NCBI GenBank assembly: GCA_900316555.1
Contig: ONDL01000004.1
Location: 1-64,000, forward strand
DNA: 64,000 bases
Origin: an uncultured Eubacteriales bacterium
GTDB taxonomy: Bacteria; Bacillota; Clostridia; Oscillospirales; Acutalibacteraceae
Direction: 5' to 3'
Shown: in pieces, positions 1 to 7,759 of the stretch
How positions within the stretch are numbered: position 1 is the stretch's first letter
How the letters are laid out: every line of letters starts with the position of its first letter
Position numbers and translations under genes: made by a program
The notes under the pieces: generated by a model
The model's input: only the letters and a program-made list of their open reading frames with translations
What the model was told of the DNA's origin: nothing
Databases searched by the model: none

Positions 1-61
1 CCATTGCTATCATAAGCTTCAGGCGGATAAGTCGTTCCTCCTTTTGTGAAACCGACAAGGT

Positions 62-1465
62 CTACATAGTCTTCTGCCTCAGTGAAGAATAGACGTTGAG
101 GAACATGGCGACGATCAGCAGTATAACGCCTATGCTTATCGCCGTGAGGATAACGGAGTTCGTGTTCTCGGGGTTCATTACCTGCATCGGCTTTTCCTCA
201 AAGCCGAGGGCGTGGAACATGGGGTCGAGCAGGTGCTCGAAGCCGAACACAGAGCCGAAGACAGTTCCGAATATCGCGGCGGAAATTCCGCAAGGGAAGA
301 GTATCCTGCCGACCTTCATCTTTTTTATCTTCCACATCAGTATGCCGACGACCGAGAGCAGAAGTCCCTGTCCCAGATCGGCGAACATTATGCCGAAGAT
401 CACGACATAGGTAAAGGCGATAAAGAGCGTCGGGTCGATCTCGTTATACTCAGGTACGCCGTACATTTCGGTGTAGAACTCAAAGGGCTTTGCGAGGAAG
501 CAGTTTTTGAGCCTGACGGGCGGGCGCTTATCCAGCTCGTTCTTTGCATCGGAGAAATCTACCTCGATGCTGCGTATCTTCTTGAGTTTGCGGCTGAGCT
601 GCTTTTTGTTCTCTGTAGGAACCCAGCCGACGATGATGAAGCTGTTGTTGTACTGGAGCGCCTTGCTTCTTATGCTCGCGTAGAGGTAAAGCTCCTCGAG
701 CTTGGAGAGATAATTTGTTATCTGTTCCTTGTTTTCGTCGAGGTACTTGTCAAGCTGAGCCTGCGCCTTTTTGACATTTGCTTCGAGCGCGGGGATTTCT
801 TTTTTGTAGTCCTCGATGCGTTCGCGCGGCGTTTCGTTCTCGCTGACGAGATTGCACCTCTCAAAGAACAGCGCCTCAAAGATCTTGTCGATTTCCTCCA
901 CGACGTCGAAGGGCGCGAAATAAACACCCCAGCAGTGGGTCTTGTCCTCGGTGCAGACGGCGAAGTCGACATACTCGTTGTCGCGGTACGCCTCGAGCTT
1001 TGACATGCTGTCCTTGGGCAGTCTGCCGAAGCGCGCCTTCATGTACTTCATTTTGAGAACCTTCTCGATTTCAACGCCCATGCCTACAAAGTGGCTTGTC
1101 ACGCTGAGATTCTGTCTGACCTCATTGAGCTTTGCGGCAGCGGTTTCTCTCTTGTCGATCAGCGCGTCGATATCGGCTGTGGTGACGGCGGAGAAGTTTT
1201 CCAGATCCTCGACGGAGGGGCTGAAATCGCTGACGTCGGTCAGCGGAAAGCTGCGCTTGGTCTGGTTGAGAGCTGCCTTGAGGTTTGTCAAAGGCTCCGC
1301 GAAGGTATTTTTTGTTTGTAAATGTGTGAAATCCTGAACGTTGTCATAGAAATTGCTGACGTCATCTGGCTGGAAAACACCCGACTCACCGAGTGCGGTA
1401 ATAGCCTCGTCGATATGTTCCATCAGACCGATCACGTTCAGGGCCTGCAGTGATGATACTGCCAA
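62..1465 (-). CDS. ntpI: V-type ATP synthase subunit I, truncated or frameshifted at C-terminus
   Basis: Subunit I (a-subunit) carries ions across the membrane sector of V/A-type ATPases. The 467 residues show the expected long cytoplasmic, coiled-coil-rich N-terminal part (to about residue 340) and then only about four hydrophobic segments, including the family-typical FADLGQG stretch. Full-length relatives have about 640-660 residues, so the last membrane helices are missing. Reading ends in RQKTM then TAG at 62-64. An adjacent frame stays open from about base 100 to the window edge but does not look like subunit I to me. The start is TTG at 1465, with AGAGGTGA six bases upstream. It follows subunit C in the same operon; K, F, A, B, D and E would be expected beyond the left edge. 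Family identity is firm. Whether the break is real, a frameshift or an assembly join is open. Confidence 0.85.
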   Translation of the reverse strand: MAVSSLQALNVIGLMEHIDEAITALGESGVFQPDDVSNFYDNVQDFTHLQTKNTFAEPLTNLKAALNQTKRSFPLTDVSDFSPSVEDLENFSAVTTADIDALIDKRETAAAKLNEVRQNLSVTSHFVGMGVEIEKVLKMKYMKARFGRLPKDSMSKLEAYRDNEYVDFAVCTEDKTHCWGVYFAPFDVVEEIDKIFEALFFERCNLVSENETPRERIEDYKKEIPALEANVKKAQAQLDKYLDENKEQITNYLSKLEELYLYASIRSKALQYNNSFIIVGWVPTENKKQLSRKLKKIRSIEVDFSDAKNELDKRPPVRLKNCFLAKPFEFYTEMYGVPEYNEIDPTLFIAFTYVVIFGIMFADLGQGLLLSVVGILMWKIKKMKVGRILFPCGISAAIFGTVFGSVFGFEHLLDPMFHALGFEEKPMQVMNPENTNSVILTAISIGVILLIVAMFLNVYSSLRQKTM

Positions 1466-1488
1466 AATTATTCACCTCTTTTTAGCAG

Positions 1489-2523
1489 TCATCTTATAAT
1501 CAATGACTGGATTATCGATTTGTCGAGCTGATATCGAATGCCCTCGATCATGCTGATGACGTTTGTCAGCTCTGTTTCGGCGAGAAACATGTACGAAATC
1601 ATCACAACGGAAGGGTTATCGGAAAAATGAATGTACTTTTTTGCCATGCGGTACTGCACGCGCGGACTGATATCGCTCGCATACGTGTAGCCGATCTTGT
1701 TTATCAGCCTGCCGCAGCCCTTGCTCTGCATTATCCTGAAAACCTCCGCCGAGGATTCCGCGGCGCACATTCTGTCGATCATCTTGGCGTTGAGGTCGCT
1801 GTACTCGGGAATGAGATTTGTTTTGATGACCTCGGGCGAGAGATTATAATACTTTTTCAATCTCAGGATTTTTGAAAAGATAGTATAATCGTTGATCGTG
1901 TAGAACATTTGCAGAAGCTCTTTTCGCTCGGTGCCCTTCGCCTTCTTTTTGATCAGCTCGAACACATTGCCCAGAACATAGGCGTAGAGCTTGTTTTCCA
2001 TGTAGGAAACGGGCAGCATACCCCTGCGGTCGGGCTTGTAGATTTTGAGTATATCATAATACCCCGAACCCGACAGAGCGCTCAGAAACTCGCTGTAATC
2101 GCGCGCGTTTGCTAGCTTGTTTATGTCGAGAGAGGTATGCTTGACAAAAAAGGCGGGGAACTGGAAAATAAACTTTTCCGTTGAGTTTGAGTTGAGCAGA
2201 ATGAGAAAACGTATGATTTGCTCAACCTCGGTTTTTTCGACGACGTATCTCGAGAAGCCCTCGCTCATGCTCGAATCGTACCGGCAGAGCGAGTCGAACT
2301 CGTAGAACTGGTACTGACGGAGCAGCATTTCGAGTCTGCCTCTGTGGACGTCGCGTTCGTTTACCTCGGAAAGGGCGGAGGAGAAGTGGGTGTGTGATTT
2401 AAGATAGACCATAACCTCGGCAACGCTCTGACAGGCGACAATGCTTGAGTAGTCGCGGTCGGTCAGGTGCCTGCCGTACTTTGCCCGTGCCTTTGCGAGG
2501 ACAGCATAGGAAGTAGTTGACAT
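1489..2523 (-). CDS. ntpC: V-type ATP synthase subunit C (AC39/d-type)
   Basis: This 344-residue protein matches the V/A-ATPase C (AC39) family, the funnel-shaped adaptor joining the central stalk to the membrane rotor ring. It is mostly helical and has no membrane segment. It starts MSTTSYAVLAKARA and contains repeated charged helices typical of AC39, for example around YGRHLTDRDY near residue 20. I chose the ATG at 2523 because AAAGGAGG lies about seven bases upstream; the open frame runs further 5' but without a ribosome site. It sits between the stalk-like gene and subunit I, 23 bases before the latter, in usual V-ATPase operon order. Function is by family knowledge. Confidence 0.9.
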   Translation of the reverse strand: MSTTSYAVLAKARAKYGRHLTDRDYSSIVACQSVAEVMVYLKSHTHFSSALSEVNERDVHRGRLEMLLRQYQFYEFDSLCRYDSSMSEGFSRYVVEKTEVEQIIRFLILLNSNSTEKFIFQFPAFFVKHTSLDINKLANARDYSEFLSALSGSGYYDILKIYKPDRRGMLPVSYMENKLYAYVLGNVFELIKKKAKGTERKELLQMFYTINDYTIFSKILRLKKYYNLSPEVIKTNLIPEYSDLNAKMIDRMCAAESSAEVFRIMQSKGCGRLINKIGYTYASDISPRVQYRMAKKYIHFSDNPSVVMISYMFLAETELTNVISMIEGIRYQLDKSIIQSLIIR

Positions 2524-2539
2524 CCTTACGCCTCCTTTG

Positions 2540-2848
2540 TTATTCCAGCACACGCCGGACGATTTCGTCAACCCATCTGTCGCAGTTCTGTTCATAATCC
2601 ATTCTCAGTTTTATCAGCGACGATGCCTGTTTGGCGGTGATATCAGTCCACCGCTTGAAGTAACGTTTTTCCAGATATGCGTTGTTTTTGACTATTTCAC
2701 GCTTTGCGCTTTCCATATAACTGTTGTAGAGCGCGGCGGCTTCCTGTTCTATCTTCCGTTTTTCTTCCTCGGCAGACTTTCGGTTAGCCTCGTCCATAGC
2801 TTTCGCTTCGGTATCCGCTTCTACGATTTTACGAATCATGTCCTGCAT
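2540..2848 (-). CDS. V-type ATPase peripheral stalk-like subunit (G/H type)
   Basis: A 102-residue, highly charged, probably fully helical protein rich in Glu, Lys, Arg and Ala, as expected of the G/H (or E/G) peripheral-stalk subunits that brace the V-ATPase head against the membrane sector. There is no signal peptide or membrane helix. It begins at ATG 2848 with GGTGAGGA upstream and lies 16 bases before subunit C, as the first ATPase gene after the UPF0210 gene. Assignment rests on composition, length and position rather than a recognisable motif, so the exact subunit letter is uncertain. Confidence 0.6.
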   Translation of the reverse strand: MQDMIRKIVEADTEAKAMDEANRKSAEEEKRKIEQEAAALYNSYMESAKREIVKNNAYLEKRYFKRWTDITAKQASSLIKLRMDYEQNCDRWVDEIVRRVLE

Positions 2849-2945
2849 ATTTTCCTCACCTCCGATATGATGAAATGATATATGTGAACAGGTGAAATTA
2901 CGCCTTAGATATCAGGTGGAGAATTTGCGCCCGTAGACAAACAGT

Positions 2946-4307
2946 TTAGTTTTTCAGCGCCTGAAGCGGAGCGGGAATGCGGCCGCCTCTGTTGATGAAT
3001 ACGGCAGGAGAGCCTTCTCTTACGGGCATAACGGGGCCTGAACCGAGAAGTCCGCCGAACTCGAGCATATCGCCCGCCTTTCTTCCGATAGCGGGGATAA
3101 GTCTGACAGCGGTGGTTTTTGTGTTGACCATGCCGATAGCCGCCTCGTCAGCGATGATAGCTGAGATGACCTCGGGTGTGATGTCGCCGGGTACGACGAT
3201 CATGTCAAGACCGACGGAGCATACCGCGGTCATAGCCTCGAGCTTAGTGATGTCGAGATGTCCGCTCTTGGCAGCGGCGATCATGCCCGCGTCCTCTGAT
3301 ACGGGGATAAACGCGCCGCTCAGGCCGCCTACGTGCGAGGAAGCCATAACGCCGCCCTTCTTGACAGCGTCGTTGAGAAGAGCGAGGGTGGCGGTGGTGC
3401 CGTGGCAGCCGCACTTCTCAAGACCCATTTCCTCGAGAATGTACGCGACGGAATCTCCGACGGCGGGAGTGGGAGCGAGGGAGAGGTCGACGATACCGAA
3501 GGGTACGCAGAGACGCCTGCTCGCTTCCTTTGCGACGAGCTGACCCATGCGTGTAATCTTGAACGCCGTTCTCTTGACGAGATCCGCAATCTCGGCGATA
3601 TCCTTGCCTTCGCCGTTCTTTGCCAGTGCCGCGCGCACTACGCCCGGACCCGAAACGCCGACGTTGATAACGGTATCCGACTCGCCGACACCGTGGAACG
3701 CGCCCGCCATAAAGGGGTTGTCCTCGGGAGCGTTGCAGAAGATAACGAGCTTCGCGGCGCCGATGCAGTTGCGGTCGGCGGTGATCTCGGCGGTTTTCTT
3801 TACGACCTTGCCCATCATCTTTACAGCGTCCATGTTTATGCCTGCCTTTGTGGAGCCGACGTTTACGGACGAGCAGACGAAATCTGTTTCGCTGAGCGCC
3901 TCGGGAATGCTCTCGATAAGCGCGTAGTCGCCGCTTGCAAAGCCCTTCTGAACGAGAGCGGAGTAGCCGCCGATGAAGTTGACGCCGAGCTCCTTAGCCG
4001 CCTTGTCGAGGGTGTGGGCGAATTTTACGACTCTTTTGCTCTGGCAGGGAGCCGCGACCATGCCGATAGGTGTGACGGAGATCCTTTTGTTGATGATCGG
4101 GATTCCGTACTCCTTTTCGATGTCCTCGCCTGTTCTGACGAGATCCTTGGCGCTGCGGCAGATTTTGTCATAAACCTTTGTGCACGCCTTGTCGATGTCC
4201 TCGTCAATGCAGTCGAGAAGCGAGATACCCATGGTGATGGTTCTCACATCAAGGTTCTCGTTATCGATCATATTGATAGTTTCCAGTATATCTCTTGTTT
4301 CTAACAT
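2946..4307 (-). CDS. UPF0210 (PFL family, DUF711) protein
   Basis: A 453-residue soluble protein of the conserved UPF0210/DUF711 family. Members resemble glycyl radical enzymes in overall fold prediction, but their reaction is unknown. The sequence shows a family-typical N-terminus with [20 protein letters not shown], several glycine-rich loops (for example [17 protein letters not shown] near residue 215) and a C-terminal GGRIPAP. The start ATG 4307 has GGAGG upstream. It is 14 bases downstream of the ACT protein, a pairing widely conserved in Firmicutes and archaea, which suggests that the ACT partner senses a small ligand or modulates this protein. It is cotranscribed towards the V-ATPase genes about 97 bases on. 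Biochemical function unknown. Confidence 0.88.
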   Translation of the reverse strand: MLETRDILETINMIDNENLDVRTITMGISLLDCIDEDIDKACTKVYDKICRSAKDLVRTGEDIEKEYGIPIINKRISVTPIGMVAAPCQSKRVVKFAHTLDKAAKELGVNFIGGYSALVQKGFASGDYALIESIPEALSETDFVCSSVNVGSTKAGINMDAVKMMGKVVKKTAEITADRNCIGAAKLVIFCNAPEDNPFMAGAFHGVGESDTVINVGVSGPGVVRAALAKNGEGKDIAEIADLVKRTAFKITRMGQLVAKEASRRLCVPFGIVDLSLAPTPAVGDSVAYILEEMGLEKCGCHGTTATLALLNDAVKKGGVMASSHVGGLSGAFIPVSEDAGMIAAAKSGHLDITKLEAMTAVCSVGLDMIVVPGDITPEVISAIIADEAAIGMVNTKTTAVRLIPAIGRKAGDMLEFGGLLGSGPVMPVREGSPAVFINRGGRIPAPLQALKN

Positions 4308-4321
4308 AGCTGTCCTCCGTC

Positions 4322-4591
4322 TCAGATACGGTGCATGCTGTTGAAGATATCCTCATGCATCAGGTGGATCTGAGTGCCTGTGGACTCTCCGACGGCGTTC
4401 AGGTTTTCTCTGAGCTGCTCGAACTCTATCGTAGCCTTGTCGATATCCACGAGCATTATCATGGCGAACATATCCTGGAGCACGCTCTGCGTCACCTCGA
4501 TGATGTTCACGCTCGCTTTTGCGCAGGCGTCTGAAACCTTGGCGAGAATGCCTACGGTGTCTTTGCCGATGACTGTAATTATAGCCTTCAT
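4322..4591 (-). CDS. ACT domain protein, UPF0237 family
   Basis: An 89-residue stand-alone ACT domain of the UPF0237 family, related to the N-terminal half of GcvR. The start [20 protein letters not shown] is the typical beta-alpha entry of an ACT fold with the conserved DTVGI turn; a second half ends in [11 protein letters not shown] domains usually bind amino acids and dimerise; the ligand here is unknown. I placed the start at ATG 4591 because GGAGGTTAGTT directly precedes it; the longer open frame lacks a ribosome site. It is the first gene of the minus-strand unit with UPF0210, read from a good promoter at 4648-4676. Confidence 0.88.
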   Translation of the reverse strand: MKAIITVIGKDTVGILAKVSDACAKASVNIIEVTQSVLQDMFAMIMLVDIDKATIEFEQLRENLNAVGESTGTQIHLMHEDIFNSMHRI

Positions 4592-4647
4592 AACTAACCT
4601 CCATGTGCCAATTTTATACATTAAATATGTATGACACATTCTTATTT

Positions 4648-4676
4648 ATTATACAATTTTTCACGCTGAAAGTAAA
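4648..4676 (-). promoter_or_regulatory. Sigma-A promoter of the ACT-UPF0210-V-ATPase unit
   Basis: On the minus strand a -35 box TTTACT (4676-4671), a 17-base spacer and a perfect -10 box TATAAT (4653-4648) lie about 57 bases upstream of the ACT start. Confidence 0.75.
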
Positions 4677-4684
4677 GTTAAATA

Positions 4685-4713
4685 TTGCAAAAAATAAAGT
4701 ATTATGATATGAT
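4685..4713 (+). promoter_or_regulatory. Sigma-A promoter of the PHP phosphatase gene
   Basis: TTGCAA (4685-4690), a 17-base spacer and TATGAT (4708-4713) stand 21 bases before the ATG of the PHP gene. The promoter is divergent from the minus-strand promoter just to the left. Confidence 0.7.
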
Positions 4714-4733
4714 TTTTTCGGGAGTGATAAAAC

Positions 4734-5555
4734 ATGAAGCTTTGCGATATGCACACGCATTCCGATAATTCTTTTGACGCAAAAAGCACCGTTGACGAGC
4801 TGTGTCAGGCAGCGCTTGATAAGGGTCTTTACGCCATTGCCGTGACCGACCACTGCGAGGCGGAGTATATCAATTTGGGAGAAAACTGTGAATTCGGCAG
4901 CTTTGACAGGCAGATTCCGCAGTCGGTACGGGATATTGATTCCGCAAAAGAAAAATACAGGGACAGACTGCTCGTTTTAAGAGGGCTGGAGCTGGGTGAA
5001 CCAATGCACGACCCCGAGCAGACAAAGCACGCTCTCGGTTACGCGGACTTTGATTTTATATTAGCGTCGGTACACAACCTCAGAGGGTGTGAGGATTTCT
5101 ATTACCTCGACTATAAGACCGTTGATATCGATGAAATATTGCGCAGGTATTTTGACGAGCTTATTGAGACCGCCTCGTTTGAGCATTTCGACAGCCTCGC
5201 GCACCTGACCTATCCGCTGCGCTACATAGTCGAGAGAGAGGGCTATTATCCCGATCTGACCCTGTACTCCGAGCAGATTGACCGCATTTTCGGTATACTT
5301 ATACAAAACAAAAAAGCCCTCGAAATCAATGTTTCGGGGCTGTTCAAGCCGATCGGACGAACCCTGCCCGACGAAGCGCTCGTAAGGCGTTTCCGCGAGC
5401 TGGGCGGCGGGTATATCACAATCGGCACCGACGCGCATTCAGATGAAATGGTGGGCAAGGGCATTGAGCAGGGCATAAAGGTTGCAAAGGCGGCAGGCTT
5501 TACGCATTATACGATATATCGCGAGCATAAGCCGGTTCTTTTGCCGATTGAATAG
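4734..5555 (+). CDS. PHP-domain histidinol-phosphatase-like protein (HisK/HisJ family)
   Basis: A 273-residue PHP-fold metal-dependent phosphoesterase. Visible metal-binding motifs in order are DMHTHS near residue 5, VTDHCE near 40, GLELGE near 85, a SVHN motif near 113, a HLTYPLR motif near 160 and GTDAHS near 228. Length fits HisK/HisJ histidinol-phosphate phosphatases of Firmicutes, though many homologues act on other phosphate esters and no his gene is in this window. It begins at ATG 4734 with GGGAGTGA upstream. It appears monocistronic, with its own promoter and a hairpin at 5634-5661 downstream. Histidine synthesis is plausible, not shown. Confidence 0.8.
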   Translation: MKLCDMHTHSDNSFDAKSTVDELCQAALDKGLYAIAVTDHCEAEYINLGENCEFGSFDRQIPQSVRDIDSAKEKYRDRLLVLRGLELGEPMHDPEQTKHALGYADFDFILASVHNLRGCEDFYYLDYKTVDIDEILRRYFDELIETASFEHFDSLAHLTYPLRYIVEREGYYPDLTLYSEQIDRIFGILIQNKKALEINVSGLFKPIGRTLPDEALVRRFRELGGGYITIGTDAHSDEMVGKGIEQGIKVAKAAGFTHYTIYREHKPVLLPIE

Positions 5556-5633
5556 AACGTGCCGATAAAATATAAATCGGGTGCGGGTGTCCCGCCCTTA
5601 ATTTTCAATTTTCCATTTTTCATTTTCAATTAA

Positions 5634-5661
5634 AAAACGGACGTGATTGCACGTCCGTTTT
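5634..5661. terminator. Bidirectional hairpin terminator between PHP gene and galU
   Basis: A perfect 12-bp stem, AAAACGGACGTG against CACGTCCGTTTT with an ATTG loop. It serves the convergent PHP gene and galU. A low-complexity T/A-rich string with TTTTCA-type repeats (5600-5633) precedes it. Confidence 0.8.
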
Positions 5662-5666
5662 GCTTA

Positions 5667-6539
5667 TCAAAGGGTTTTTGCGAGGTTCTTGATGTATTCG
5701 GTGAGCTGATCCTTTGTTTCGGGGTGCTCAAGACCGACTTCGATCTGAGCCTGTAAAATGCCGAACTTGTTGCCCATATCGTAGCGGGTGCCTTCAAACT
5801 CAACGGCGACCATGCCTTCCTTGACAGCGATTTCGCGCATAGCGTCCGTGAGCTGGATCTCACCGCCGACGCCGGGTTTTGTGCGCTCGAGAATCTCAAA
5901 AATCTCGGGCGGCAGCACGCAGCGGTCGAGGATAGAGTAGAGGGAGAGAACTTCTTCCTTTGTCTTGGGCTTTTCCTTCATATCTGTGCAGGCGAAAACA
6001 TTGTCGTGCAGGTTCTCGACCTTGAGTGAGCCGTACTTGTGGATCTCCGACTCAGCGACCTTCTTTACGCCGACAACGCCTTTGCCGTACTCGCCGTAAT
6101 GCTCGATAAGCTGAGCGATAGCGGGCTTTTTGCTGATGATAACGCCGTCGCCGAAGAGAACCGCGAAGGGTTCGTTTCCGACAAAGGACTTAGCCTTGAG
6201 TACCGCGTGACCCAAGCCCTTCATCTCCTGCTGACGGATAAAGCTGATGTTCGCAAGCTGAGAGATCGATTTAACCTGCTCGAGAAACTCGGTCTTGCCG
6301 CCCTTTTCGAGGATCTGCTCAAGCTCGGGCGAGCGGTCAAAGTGGTCTGCGATAAGACTCTTTCCGCGGTTAGTGATAATGAGAATATCAGTGATACCTG
6401 CGGCGACAGCCTCTTCAACGATGTACTGTATCGTGGGCTTGTCGACGATGGGGAACATTTCCTTGGGTATGTTTTTAGTTGCGGGAAGAACTCTGGTTCC
6501 GAAGCCCGCGGCAGGGATAACTGCCTTGGTGATTTTCAT
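5667..6539 (-). CDS. galU: UTP-glucose-1-phosphate uridylyltransferase
   Basis: GalU makes UDP-glucose from UTP and glucose-1-phosphate for glycolipid, teichoic acid and polysaccharide synthesis. The 290-residue sequence starts KAVIPAAGFGTRVLPATK, the nucleotide-binding G-rich signature, followed by the conserved KEMFPIVDKPTIQYIVEEA and, near residue 125, the VLFGDGV segment. Length matches bacterial GalU. I set the start at ATG 6539 because CGGAGGAG lies just upstream; the open frame extends far 5' over unrelated sequence. It follows the RING-like membrane gene by 14 bases and ends at the hairpin at 5634-5661. Confidence 0.95.
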   Translation of the reverse strand: MKITKAVIPAAGFGTRVLPATKNIPKEMFPIVDKPTIQYIVEEAVAAGITDILIITNRGKSLIADHFDRSPELEQILEKGGKTEFLEQVKSISQLANISFIRQQEMKGLGHAVLKAKSFVGNEPFAVLFGDGVIISKKPAIAQLIEHYGEYGKGVVGVKKVAESEIHKYGSLKVENLHDNVFACTDMKEKPKTKEEVLSLYSILDRCVLPPEIFEILERTKPGVGGEIQLTDAMREIAVKEGMVAVEFEGTRYDMGNKFGILQAQIEVGLEHPETKDQLTEYIKNLAKTL

Positions 6540-6553
6540 AATTTTCTCCTCCG

Positions 6554-7606
6554 TTAAGCTGTTATACTCGATGACATAATAAAGAAGTTGCAGATATACG
6601 AGATAGCGACGGTTGTGATGCCGAAGCTCAGCGCGAGAGGCAGGTTCACGCCGCCTTTTTCCTCGAGCGCCTTGTTGAGCTCGTCTGCGGTTTTGCCGCG
6701 GTACTCGTCCTTGATTCTGCGGATCCTTTTCATCGAATGATTGTAGTAAATACGGTTGGCTGTAAGACCGCTTATCAGCATGAGCACATAGCGAACGCCG
6801 TTGAGTATGATCGGAAGGTAAGCGTAGCCCATCTTTCCGAGGAGCGAATAGGCGTAAAGCGGATCGCCTGCAATGTTGTCGGGCGAGGCTGCTGCAAGCT
6901 CCCGCACTGCGGACGACCATTCGGGCGTCATGATGATGAAGGTAGAGAGCACGTTTGTGGCGATTACGATCAGCGAGAAGGCGATTCCGATTCCGTACAT
7001 TTTTCTGTAAAGGAAATATACTCCCGAGAAAATAAAGGCGGCAAATCCGAATTTACCCTTGCCGAGCTTTCTCAGCTTCTGAAAAACCATCGAGAAATAC
7101 TGAGTGTTCTTGCCCGTGAACTTTGCGGCTTCGCCCGCGGTGACGTTGTCGCCGACCTCCTCCTTGCTGTCCATACCCGCGAGAGGGTCGAACTGAGGCA
7201 TACCCGAAGCGCCGAATCCGAACGGCATACCCTGATACGGCGAGCCTTCCTGACGGGGATTCTGTCCGTTGCCGGGCTGCTGAGGATTGTATGCGTTCTC
7301 AGCTCTCAAATCGGTGCCGCAGCGCTGACAGACGTCGGTGCCTCTGGGATTCTTGTGGAAGCAGACAGGGCAGAGGATAGTTTCGAAATCCTCGAAAGCA
7401 GGCTCCTTCTGTTCATCCCCGGGCTGTTCGGGGTGAAGGCTGTCGAACGAAAAACCTTCCTTATGCCTGTCCTCGTAGAAGCAGTGTCCGAGCTCGTCGT
7501 AGCAATCCCTGTGGTGAGGGGTGCCGCATTCGGGGCAGACGACGATATCGTCCGCACTCTCAAACCTCTTGTCGCATACGGGGTAGTTGTATTGCGTAAA
7601 CTCCAT
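6554..7606 (-). CDS. RING-like/zinc-ribbon multi-pass membrane protein
   Basis: A 350-residue protein with three parts. Residues 1-55 form a Cys/His cluster with spacing like prokaryotic RING (Prok-RING) domains: CDKRF, then CPECGTPHHRDCYDELGHC. Residues about 75-105 form a zinc ribbon with CPVC and CQRCG. A Pro/Gly/Gln-rich linker follows, and the C-terminal half (about 180-350) has three or four hydrophobic segments around IFSGVYFLYRKMYGIG, resembling DUF2628-type membrane domains. ATG 7606 follows GGAGGTTAAT. It has its own promoter and is cotranscribed with galU. Prok-RING proteins are suspected of zinc-dependent protein interaction at membranes; no substrate is known, and I do not assign an activity. 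Confidence 0.75.
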   Translation of the reverse strand: MEFTQYNYPVCDKRFESADDIVVCPECGTPHHRDCYDELGHCFYEDRHKEGFSFDSLHPEQPGDEQKEPAFEDFETILCPVCFHKNPRGTDVCQRCGTDLRAENAYNPQQPGNGQNPRQEGSPYQGMPFGFGASGMPQFDPLAGMDSKEEVGDNVTAGEAAKFTGKNTQYFSMVFQKLRKLGKGKFGFAAFIFSGVYFLYRKMYGIGIAFSLIVIATNVLSTFIIMTPEWSSAVRELAAASPDNIAGDPLYAYSLLGKMGYAYLPIILNGVRYVLMLISGLTANRIYYNHSMKRIRRIKDEYRGKTADELNKALEEKGGVNLPLALSFGITTVAISYICNFFIMSSSITA

Positions 7607-7635
7607 ATTAACCTCCGTACTTATAGTCACTAGTT

Positions 7636-7664
7636 ATTATAACAAATTTTATCGGCAAATGCAA
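7636..7664 (-). promoter_or_regulatory. Sigma-A promoter of the RING-like gene and galU
   Basis: On the minus strand: TTGCAT (7664-7659), a 17-base spacer and a perfect TATAAT (7641-7636), about 30 bases before the ATG at 7606. Confidence 0.75.
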
Positions 7665-7698
7665 CAATATTTAACAGATAAAGAAATTTTAATTTTAG

Positions 7699-7727
7699 TT
7701 TACAAGTTTTACCTTTTTTGGTATAAT
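7699..7727 (+). promoter_or_regulatory. Sigma-A promoter of prfB
   Basis: TTTACA (7699-7704), a 17-base spacer and TATAAT (7722-7727). The expected transcript start is near 7734. That leaves too little room for a ribosome site before the ATG at 7742 and supports the start at 7760. Confidence 0.75.
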
Positions 7728-7759
7728 ATATAGTTGGTAAAATGAAAGAAGGTATTAGT

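Noticed and set aside
5579..5633. AT-rich TTTTCA-type string as a possible MITE or CRISPR leader
   Set aside because: No terminal inverted repeats, no spacers and no repeats of constant length; left as low-complexity sequence before a terminator.
6737..7633. 298-codon plus-strand frame opposite the RING-like gene
   Set aside because: Antisense shadow; the minus-strand gene has a promoter, ribosome site and zinc motifs.
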